Positions 1 to 5,987 of a stretch of 9,569 nucleotides of DNA are shown piece after piece. The DNA is taken from positions 1 to 9,569 of the forward strand of contig JAGQIY010000430.1 in the NCBI GenBank assembly GCA_020430865.1. The letters are read 5' to 3'. The stretch is from Myxococcales bacterium. GTDB taxonomy: Bacteria > Myxococcota > Polyangia > Polyangiales > Polyangiaceae. The notes beneath the pieces were generated by a model, which made no database searches, had not been told where the DNA came from, and saw only the letters and a list, made by a program, of their open reading frames with translations. Both the position numbers and the translations under genes were made by a program. Positions within the stretch are counted from its first letter, which is position 1, and every line of letters starts with the position of its first letter.

Positions 1-21
1 CCCGAGCCCCCGGCGCTCGGG
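1..21. terminator. GC-rich hairpin at window edge, possible terminator of an upstream gene
   Basis: Positions 1-7 (CCCGAGC) are perfectly complementary to 15-21 (GCTCGGG), with a 7-base loop. The stem may continue left of the window. No T-tract follows on the plus strand. It lies 46 bases before the kinase start, so it could end the transcript of a gene outside the window or belong to the kinase leader. The structure is seen directly; the terminator role is an inference. Confidence 0.3.
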
Positions 22-67
22 CGCGGCTAGCGCTCTCGTCGGGAATCGTTCATCCTGCGAGCGCGCG

Positions 68-1387
68 ATGAGCAAGCGAGAACTGGACGGCGTCGGGCGT
101 GGTTGGGGCCGCCTGCTCTCCACTGGGAAGGTGGCCTCTTCCGCGGCTCGCCTGGCGAGCACTCGTCTCCTTGGAGCTGCCCCGGGGAAACAGCGGCAGC
201 TGGGCGTGCTGCTGGCCAGCGAGCTGGACCAGATGAAGGGCATGGCGATGAAGGTCGGCCAGATCCTCTCATACATGGACGGCGCGCTGCCCGAAGACGC
301 GCAGGTCGCACTGCGCGAGCTCCAAGGGGGCACGCGCGCCGTGCGCTTCGAGGTGATGCGTGGAGCCGTGGAGACGGCGCTGGGTGGTACCCTGGAGGAG
401 CTGTTCGAGGATTTCGAGGCGGTCCCCGTCGCGTCAGCGTCCGTCGGTCAGGTCCATCGCGCGCACTTCGAGGGTCGGGAGATCGCCGTCAAGGTGCAGT
501 ATCCGGGAATTCGCGACACAATTCACGCTGACTTCTCCCGGCTCGAAGGCCTCAGCAGGATCGCGAGCCTCGCAGCGTCCGTGGATGGTCCCGCCATCGT
601 CGCCGAGCTTCGAGAGCGCTTCGAAGAAGAGTGCGACTACCGCAGCGAAGCAGCCTGGCAGAACTGGTTCCGGGGGCGCTTCGCGAGCTACTCAGAGGTA
701 CGCGTGCCCGAAGCGATCCTGGAGCGGAGCGCCGAGACCGTGCTCAGCAGCGAGTGGATGGCGGGGGACGATTTCTATCGCTTCGTCGAGCATGCGAGTG
801 TCGTGCGGAAACAAGATGCGGCGCGAACGTTGCTGATCTTTGCGCTGCGTTCCCTGTTTCAGCTCGGATGCCTGAACGCCGATCCTCACCCCGGGAATTA
901 CCTGTTCCCGGAGTCCAGCGCTGGGCTCCAGCCGGTGGTCTTCCTGGACTTCGGCTGCGTGCGTCGTCTCGACCCAGAATTCGTCGCGCAAGAGCGGCGC
1001 CTGTTCGAGCTGGTTCTGGATGATCGCAGGCAAGCGTTCGACGCGGCTGTGCTGGGGACTGGGATGGTCGCGAAACCCGACCGCTTCGACTTCGACCTGC
1101 ACTGGCAGCAGCTGTGCTACCAGTGGGCCCCCTACCGCTCACGGGATTTCGAGTTCACCTCCGAGTACATTCGTTCCGGAGCTCGGTTCAGCGGGCCCAG
1201 CAATCCGAATCTGCGCCTGTTGGCGTTCCCGCCGCAGTGGATCTGGGTTCAGCGCTTGGTCTGGGGCCTGCATTCCGTGCTCGCGCGCCTGGGAGCGCGG
1301 GGCGACTTTGCGTCGCTGGCCGAACGTATCCTGAGCGACGGGGCGCCGTTGACTCGGGAGGAATTTCAGCGAAGCGTTGAGCCATGA
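68..1387 (+). CDS. ABC1/AarF/ADCK-family atypical protein kinase-like protein
   Basis: A 439-residue cytosolic protein of the ABC1 (AarF/UbiB/ADCK) family. The signatures appear in order. The family-specific KxGQ motif is K62-V-G-Q65, within KGMAMKVGQ. An Ala/Ser-rich loop replaces the usual glycine loop (ASASVGQVH, about 122-130). The nucleotide-binding Lys is K142 in AVKVQYPGI. A Glu-rich helix ERFEEECDY lies near 184-191. The catalytic loop is NADPHPGN (270-277), and the metal-binding DFG is at 294-296. Family members are atypical kinases or ATPases linked to ubiquinone and other isoprenoid lipid metabolism. The C-terminus lacks the paired membrane helices of classical UbiB, so it is closer to the soluble ADCK type. 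The ATG at 68 is preceded by only a weak Shine-Dalgarno-like sequence. Its stop overlaps the thiolase start (ATGA), indicating translational coupling. The substrate cannot be assigned. If the host is a myxobacterium using menaquinone, a strict ubiquinone role is doubtful. Confidence 0.93.
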   Translation: MSKRELDGVGRGWGRLLSTGKVASSAARLASTRLLGAAPGKQRQLGVLLASELDQMKGMAMKVGQILSYMDGALPEDAQVALRELQGGTRAVRFEVMRGAVETALGGTLEELFEDFEAVPVASASVGQVHRAHFEGREIAVKVQYPGIRDTIHADFSRLEGLSRIASLAASVDGPAIVAELRERFEEECDYRSEAAWQNWFRGRFASYSEVRVPEAILERSAETVLSSEWMAGDDFYRFVEHASVVRKQDAARTLLIFALRSLFQLGCLNADPHPGNYLFPESSAGLQPVVFLDFGCVRRLDPEFVAQERRLFELVLDDRRQAFDAAVLGTGMVAKPDRFDFDLHWQQLCYQWAPYRSRDFEFTSEYIRSGARFSGPSNPNLRLLAFPPQWIWVQRLVWGLHSVLARLGARGDFASLAERILSDGAPLTREEFQRSVEP

Positions 1388-2610
1388 CGGTGTGCATCCT
1401 CGGCGGAGCCCAGTCCGACTTCGCTCGCAACCTCGCCCGCGCGGGGGAGGGCATCGAAGCGCTGGCGCGAGAGGTCATCGAAGGGGCGCTCGTAGACGCC
1501 GGAATCGAGCCCAGCGCCGTCGAAAGTATCCATGTGGGAAATGCGTTCGGAGAGCTGCTCCTTCCGCCGGCACAGACCCGCTCTCCCCCCACGACGCTCT
1601 TCCCCGAGCTGTGGGGTGTACCAGCCGTCCGGCACGAAGCGGCGTGTGCGTCGGGTAGCATGGCCGTGCTCGGCGCGATGGCCGAGATCGAGGCCGGGCG
1701 CTATGACGCGGTGCTGGTCCTGGGGATCGAGCAAGAGCGCAACGTCCCGGGCGATCTCGCGACGCGGCATCTCGGCGCCGCGGCGTACATCGGACACGAG
1801 GCGGATCGGTGTCGCTACATGTGGCCGCACCTGTTCGATCAGGTCGCCGCCGAATACGAACGCCGCTACGGCCTCGACCACGCGCATCTGGCGGCGATCG
1901 CCCGCAAGAACTTCGACAACGCGCGAAAGAACCCGCTGGCGCAGACCCGACGCTGGCAACTGGACGAGCGCCACTTTGGCGACGACGCCGAGCACAACCC
2001 CATCGTCGAAGGACGCCTGCGCCGCCACGACTGCAGTCAGCTGACCGACGGCGCCGCGTGCCTCGTGCTGACCTCCGAGCGCTTCGCCGAGGAGCATGCG
2101 CGACGTCGCGGAGCAAGGGCCGAACGGGTGCCGCGGATCCTTGGCTGGGGACATCGGACCGCTGGGCTCTCGCTCGTCCAGAAGCTCGAGCACAGCCGCG
2201 AGCAACCCTACGTCTTTCCTCATGCGCGCCGAGCGGCGCTCGATGCTCTCGAGCGGGCTGGACTCGGTTCCGTGCGGGAATTGCATGGGATCGAGGCCCA
2301 CGATTGTTTCAGCATCACCGAGTACGTGGCGATCGACCATCTCGGTATCACGGAGCCGGGGCAGAGCCAGCGCGCGGTGGAGTCTGGTGAGCTACGGCTC
2401 GGCGGCTCTCTCCCCATGAACCCGAGCGGGGGGCTCATGGGACTCGGTCACCCCGTCGGGGCCACGGGCGTGCGCATGCTCTGGGATGCTGCAAGGCAGG
2501 TCTCGGGACGCGCGGGGGAGAACCAGGTGGAAGGAGCGAGCCGCTTCGCGACCTTCAACATCGGCGGGAGCTGCACCACCGTTGCCAGCTTCGTCGTCGG
2601 GAGCGACTGA
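1384..2610 (+). CDS. Thiolase-family protein, SCP2/SCP-x-like acyl-CoA thiolase
   Basis: A 408-residue thiolase-fold enzyme expected to cleave 3-ketoacyl-CoA with CoA, or to run the reverse condensation, in the cytoplasm. The nucleophilic Cys is C88 in HEAACASGS, the CxS motif. H306-D-C-F309 is the signature of the SCP2-type subgroup, replacing the NEAF box of classical thiolases. GHPVGATG (355-362) carries the catalytic His356. The C-terminal motif FNIGGSCTT (391-399) lacks the CxG cysteine of classical thiolases, so C308 probably supplies the second catalytic cysteine, as in SCP2 thiolases. The length matches the single-domain family without a fused sterol carrier domain. It overlaps the kinase gene by 4 bases and is followed 5 bases later by the carotenoid oxygenase gene, so all three are probably cotranscribed. 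The SCP2 type is known for branched-chain and steroid side-chain acyl-CoAs; the actual substrate here is not visible. Confidence 0.92.
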   Translation: MTVCILGGAQSDFARNLARAGEGIEALAREVIEGALVDAGIEPSAVESIHVGNAFGELLLPPAQTRSPPTTLFPELWGVPAVRHEAACASGSMAVLGAMAEIEAGRYDAVLVLGIEQERNVPGDLATRHLGAAAYIGHEADRCRYMWPHLFDQVAAEYERRYGLDHAHLAAIARKNFDNARKNPLAQTRRWQLDERHFGDDAEHNPIVEGRLRRHDCSQLTDGAACLVLTSERFAEEHARRRGARAERVPRILGWGHRTAGLSLVQKLEHSREQPYVFPHARRAALDALERAGLGSVRELHGIEAHDCFSITEYVAIDHLGITEPGQSQRAVESGELRLGGSLPMNPSGGLMGLGHPVGATGVRMLWDAARQVSGRAGENQVEGASRFATFNIGGSCTTVASFVVGSD

Positions 2611-2615
2611 ACATC

Positions 2616-4097
2616 ATGGGTACACGCATCATCAAGCGCCATCCGAGTCACCTGCCCGTTGGCGACGACCACCCCTATCGTCAAGGTGCGTGGACGCCCA
2701 ACCTGACCGAGTACGACGCCCGCGAGCTGGAGGTCTTGGAGGGCGAAGTGCCCACCGATCTGAACGGCGTCTACTTGCGCAACACGGAGAACCCGCTGTT
2801 CCCGGCGCTCGAGCGCTACCACCCCTTCGATGGCGATGGCATGCTGCATGCCGTGCATTTCCGCGGCGGTAAAGCAGACTACCGCAATCGCTTGATCCCG
2901 ACGCGGGGGCTGGCCGAGGAGCTAGCGGCCGGGGAGACGCTATTTGCCGGGATCCTGGAGGACCCAGCGCTCAGCAAGCGTCCGGGCTGGGGTGCGCGCC
3001 AGGGGATGAAGGACGCGAGCAGCACGGACGTCGTCGTTCACGCCGGGCGGGCGCTCACGACCTTCTACCAGTGCGGCGACGCCTACGCCTGCGATCCCGT
3101 CACGCTCGAGCCCCTGGGGCGCGAGACCTGGAACGGTGGTTTCCCGGAGGATTGGGGAGTGTCGGCCCACACCAAGGTGGACGAACGGGCTCGAGAACTC
3201 TTGTTCTTCAGCTACGCGAAGCAGGCGCCCTACCTGCGGTTCGGGGTCGTGGACGCCTCGCGCAACGTCGTGCACCACACGGACATCGAGCTACCTGGGC
3301 CGCGCCTACCTCACGACCTGGCGTTCACCGAGCACCACGTGATCGTCAACGACTTCCCCTTGTTCTGGGACCCCAAGCTGCTCGCCAAGGGGATCCACCA
3401 TCCGCGGCTGTTCGGCGACTTGCCGACTCGCTTCGGGGTCCTGCCGCGGCGGGCTCCGGGGAGCGAGGTGCGCTGGTTCGAAGCGCCGCCGACGTACGCT
3501 TTGCATTTCGTCAACGCCTACGAGGATGGCAACGAGATCGTGCTGGACGGCTACCCCCAAGAGGACCCCGCGCCTCGTCGGCGGGAGGACGATGGTCCGT
3601 ACTCGATGCTGATGCGCTACATCGATCTGCACACTCTGCGCACGCACCTGACTCGTTGGCGACTCGATCTCGGGACGGGGAAGGTGACGACGGAGCGTCT
3701 CGACGAGCGCATCTCCGAGTTCCCGATGATCCACGGGCGCTACGGCGGTCGGCGTCATCGCTATGTCTACGCCATGACGAGCAAGCCGGGGTGGTTCCTG
3801 TTCAACGGGCTGCTGAAGCACGACCTCGAGCGGCGGGAGACTCAGAGCTACGAGTTCCCCGAGGGCGTGTTCGCGAGCGAGTCGCCGTTCGCGCCACGCT
3901 CGGAGTCCCTGGATCCGAGCCTCGAAGACGCTGGTCATGTGGTGACGCTGGTGACCGACACGGTCCACGACCGCAGCGAGTGTCAGATCTTCGATGCCAA
4001 GGCGATCTCGCGTGGCCCCGTCGCGAGGCTGCGCTTGCCCGAGCGCATCAGCAGCGGCACGCACTCCTTCTTCGTCCCCACCTGGGACCTGAGCTGA
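2616..4097 (+). CDS. Carotenoid cleavage oxygenase-family (RPE65/lignostilbene dioxygenase-like) enzyme
   Basis: A 493-residue non-haem iron dioxygenase of the carotenoid oxygenase family, which cleaves C=C bonds in carotenoids, apocarotenoids, retinoids or stilbenes with O2. All four iron-binding histidines of the seven-bladed propeller are in family context: H185 (SAHTKVD), H233 (LPHDLAF), H297 (YALHFVNAYED) and H483 (GTHSFFVP). Second-shell glutamates are plausible at E368 (SEFPMIH) and E422 (SESPFAPR). The conserved FDGDGMLH near 71-78 and a Leu-Arg-Asn entry motif near 54-56 also fit. There is no signal peptide, so it is cytosolic or membrane-peripheral. The ATG at 2616 has a GGGAG 12 bases upstream, a long spacing, consistent with coupling to the thiolase 5 bases before. 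The family call is firm. The choice between a carotenoid and a lignostilbene-type substrate cannot be made from sequence alone. Confidence 0.94.
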   Translation: MGTRIIKRHPSHLPVGDDHPYRQGAWTPNLTEYDARELEVLEGEVPTDLNGVYLRNTENPLFPALERYHPFDGDGMLHAVHFRGGKADYRNRLIPTRGLAEELAAGETLFAGILEDPALSKRPGWGARQGMKDASSTDVVVHAGRALTTFYQCGDAYACDPVTLEPLGRETWNGGFPEDWGVSAHTKVDERARELLFFSYAKQAPYLRFGVVDASRNVVHHTDIELPGPRLPHDLAFTEHHVIVNDFPLFWDPKLLAKGIHHPRLFGDLPTRFGVLPRRAPGSEVRWFEAPPTYALHFVNAYEDGNEIVLDGYPQEDPAPRRREDDGPYSMLMRYIDLHTLRTHLTRWRLDLGTGKVTTERLDERISEFPMIHGRYGGRRHRYVYAMTSKPGWFLFNGLLKHDLERRETQSYEFPEGVFASESPFAPRSESLDPSLEDAGHVVTLVTDTVHDRSECQIFDAKAISRGPVARLRLPERISSGTHSFFVPTWDLS

Positions 4098-4109
4098 GGC
4101 TCAGAGTCC
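4085..4109. terminator. Bidirectional hairpin across the convergent stop codons
   Basis: The core stem is CTGAGC (4089-4094) with GCTCAG (4099-4104) around a 4-base loop TGAG. It continues through GGAC (4085-4088) paired with GTCC (4106-4109), with one bulged A at 4105, giving about 10 base pairs. It contains the stop codons of both the carotenoid oxygenase gene (4095-4097) and the minus-strand membrane protein gene (4101-4103). No T-tract follows on either strand. A shared transcription end or RNA-stabilising structure for the two convergent operons is an inference. Confidence 0.45.
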
Positions 4110-4943
4110 GACCCAGCCGGAGATGAAGAAGAAATAGAGCCCGCCGAGCGCCCACAGTGGAAACGTGACGAAGCTCGAGTGGCCACCGTCGATCTTGAGG
4201 TGGTTGTACTCCCAGAGACCTCTCGCGAAGAACAGGCTCATGATGCGCCCGTACAGGTACTCCGTCGCGAATCCGACCACCGAGAACAGCAGCATCAGCC
4301 AGACGTATCTCGGGTAGCGGCTCGCGAGCGCGACCGCGACGCCCGCGATGGGGCCGCAGAAGAGCATGAAGCGCCAGACCGTGAAGTGTCCTCGGTGGGA
4401 CGCACGCAAGAAGGCGAAGGGCCAGAGCAACAACCCGACGCTGCCTCCGAGGAGCGACAAGATCAGAGGCTCGCTCAGCTGGAGCTGCGGCAAGCTGCGA
4501 GGCGCTTCGGAGCCGTAGAGCATCGCGGTCGCGTGAAACAGGAACGCTCCAACCGCCCACGGGAAGAAGTTGAGTTCACTCGTGTATCCGCGGAGGAGCG
4601 AGCGGTAGCTGTAGGTCCAGATGGGGACCGCGAAGAACAGCCTCCAGGCCACGGAAACGATCAGTTCTCCGACGACGCCGAGCATCCCCGTCCAGAGGAA
4701 GAGCCAGAAGTAGCGCAGATCATAGACTGCGACCAGGCCGAGGAAGCCCGCGGGCACCCAGCCCATCAGCACGTAAAATTTTCTTACGGAAAATTGCTGA
4801 CTGAGCAGCTCTTCGCTGAAGTAGCGCGCGCCGATCGCCGATAGACCGACGATGTAGAGATTCGACCACAAGCCGAAGGTGAACAGGGGCCGAAGCCGCG
4901 GGTGCACGACTTCGGCGAGCGGCATGAGGTCCAGCGACGCCAA
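4101..4943 (-). CDS. Eight-helix integral membrane protein with internal duplication, function unknown
   Basis: A 280-residue polytopic inner-membrane protein that I do not recognise with confidence. About eight hydrophobic helices can be drawn (near 17-38, 54-74, 77-98, 122-142, 158-178, 189-208, 211-232 and 255-277), falling into two sets of four. The halves resemble each other: FSVRKF (51-56) matches FTVWRF (187-192), RY-x-WL recurs (77-81 and 212-216), and LFFA-x3-W-x-Y recurs (102-111 and 237-246). The W-x-Y region and the following WA-x-G recall motifs of small permease-like families, but no function can be named. The start is TTG at 4943, three bases after the methyltransferase stop. 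It is supported by a GAAGG site (4951-4955) with a 7-base spacer; an in-frame ATG at 4925 lacks a good site. It is the second gene of a two-gene operon, so its role is probably tied to the methyltransferase. Confidence 0.85.
   Translation of the reverse strand: MASLDLMPLAEVVHPRLRPLFTFGLWSNLYIVGLSAIGARYFSEELLSQQFSVRKFYVLMGWVPAGFLGLVAVYDLRYFWLFLWTGMLGVVGELIVSVAWRLFFAVPIWTYSYRSLLRGYTSELNFFPWAVGAFLFHATAMLYGSEAPRSLPQLQLSEPLILSLLGGSVGLLLWPFAFLRASHRGHFTVWRFMLFCGPIAGVAVALASRYPRYVWLMLLFSVVGFATEYLYGRIMSLFFARGLWEYNHLKIDGGHSSFVTFPLWALGGLYFFFISGWVGL
4777..4795. repeat. AT-rich inverted repeat inside the membrane protein gene
   Basis: AATTTTC (4777-4783) and GAAAATT (4789-4795) are perfect inverted copies around TTACG. 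They sit in one of the most AT-rich stretches of this GC-rich window, within codons for residues 49-56 of the membrane protein. There a run of low-GC codons (CAA, TTT, GTA, AGA, AAA, TTT on the coding strand) encodes the start of the first internal repeat unit. The symmetry is observed. Whether it binds a regulator is unknown, and a chance origin from the Phe/Lys codons is quite possible. Confidence 0.4.
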
Positions 4944-4946
4944 GGC

Positions 4947-5834
4947 TCAGCCTTCGGGCTTCTTGAAGCGGAGGACGAAGCGATCGCTGGTGCCTCGCTT
5001 GTCCGCGGAGGCAGAGGGGGCGTCGTTCCAGTCCAGCGTATCCTTGGGGTTTCTGAGGAAGTGGCCTTCGGCGTCGAGCTCGAAGCCCGCAGCCTGGACT
5101 TCGTCCTTGACCAGCTTCTCTTCGATCCGATGCAGGGTCTTCACGTCTTGAATGCCTCGACCTTCGCCCGCGCTGTGGTCGACGATGGCGAAGACACCGC
5201 CGGGCTTGAGCGCCTTGAAGATTGCTGCGTTCATCTTCGCGCGGTCGATCTCCATCCAGTAGGTGTCGTGATAGAAGAGCACCAGGAACACCGCGTCGAG
5301 GTTCTTCGCTTCCTTGGGCAGCGGGTCGTCGAACTCGCGGTCCACTCGGACTACGGGCTTCATCACCGGCTTCTTCAGGCGCTCGCTCCACGGCTTCTCG
5401 GCGAATTTCTCGAGCACGAACTTCGGGTTCTGGGCGAAGACCTTGCCCTTCGGACCGACCCGGCGAGCGAGCAGCTCGGCGGTGTAGCCGGTACCCGCGC
5501 CGAGCTCGGCCACCTTCATGCCGGGCTGGATGTCGAAGAACGCCAGCAGCTCCCCCGGGTGTCGTCCGGTGTCCAGCTCTCGATCCTTGGGGTCGCGATC
5601 CTCGGAGGCGACGACCTTCTGTATATCCTCGGGGATCTCGACGGGGACCGCTGCCTGGCGAGGCGGTCCGGCTGGCTCCGGCTCCTCGGGCGTCTCAGGC
5701 TCGGGGGGAGCGGGAGCCGCTGGCGCTTCGGCGGTCATGGACGTTTCAGGGGCGGCGGGAGGAGGAGCCGCCTCGCCGCACGCGAACAGCGTCAGGGCGG
5801 TGAGCAACGGGGCACTTCGGGTCAGACTGCGCAT
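4947..5834 (-). CDS. Predicted SAM-dependent methyltransferase with lipoprotein signal (COG4798-like)
   Basis: A 295-residue class I methyltransferase with an apparent export signal. Residues 1-19 form a short signal ending LTLFAC (Cys19 as lipobox cysteine, with an unusual Phe at -2), then an Ala/Pro/Glu-rich linker to about residue 65. The catalytic domain follows. HPGELLAFF leads into SAM-binding motif I, VAELGAGTGYT (108-118). LDAVFLVLFYHD (179-190) occupies the region of the acidic and active-site strand, and LKPGGVFAIVDH (209-220) is the late beta-strand motif. This order, with the DRELDTGRHP segment before it, matches the predicted methyltransferase group COG4798, many of whose members carry signal peptides. 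I chose the ATG at 5834 because it opens the signal peptide; an in-frame upstream extension to 5978 would destroy it. The downstream membrane protein gene begins three bases after the stop. The methyl acceptor is unknown, and an extracytoplasmic SAM enzyme raises a cofactor-supply question. Confidence 0.88.
   Translation of the reverse strand: MRSLTRSAPLLTALTLFACGEAAPPPAAPETSMTAEAPAAPAPPEPETPEEPEPAGPPRQAAVPVEIPEDIQKVVASEDRDPKDRELDTGRHPGELLAFFDIQPGMKVAELGAGTGYTAELLARRVGPKGKVFAQNPKFVLEKFAEKPWSERLKKPVMKPVVRVDREFDDPLPKEAKNLDAVFLVLFYHDTYWMEIDRAKMNAAIFKALKPGGVFAIVDHSAGEGRGIQDVKTLHRIEEKLVKDEVQAAGFELDAEGHFLRNPKDTLDWNDAPSASADKRGTSDRFVLRFKKPEG
4951..4955 (-). promoter_or_regulatory. Ribosome binding site for the TTG-start membrane protein
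   Basis: GAAGG on the minus strand lies inside the last codons of the methyltransferase gene, 7 bases before the TTG at 4943. It favours TTG at 4943 over ATG at 4925, which has no comparable site, and suggests translational coupling of the pair. Confidence 0.5.
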
Positions 5835-5987
5835 GCCTCGAGAGGTAGTGAAGTCGGCGAGGCGCGACAACCACCGCCCCTGGCGTGCGTGAACTGAGGC
5901 GTTTGGCGACTGTTGCGCACTGGGACACGCTGCGTTCCGGAGCGGCTTTCCCCTGCAGCATCCAGAGCCTCGGGGCATGCTCCGGCC
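5835..5987. promoter_or_regulatory. Shared divergent upstream region
   Basis: A 153-base region separates the divergent starts of the methyltransferase (5834, minus) and the hydrolase (5988, plus), so it must hold promoters for both unless one has a more distant start. I see no convincing -35/-10 pair on either strand. A 7-base inverted repeat, CCGGAGC (5937-5943) with GCTCCGG (5979-5985), ends two bases before the hydrolase ATG and could fold over its translation start. The function is inferred from position only. Confidence 0.45.

Noticed and set aside
1366..2340. Open frame of 324 codons on the minus strand opposite the thiolase
   Set aside because: It has no recognisable domain and fully overlaps a thiolase with all catalytic motifs. 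It is a by-product of GC-rich codon usage.
4902..5897. Open frame of 331 codons on the plus strand opposite the methyltransferase
   Set aside because: The opposite strand encodes a complete SAM-binding domain with a signal peptide. This frame shows no family signature and is rich in Arg/Gly/Leu, as expected of a shadow.
5835..5978. N-terminal extension of the methyltransferase up to 5978
   Set aside because: The extra 48 residues precede a clear signal peptide starting at 5834 and would leave it internal. They also take up most of the only promoter space for the divergent genes.
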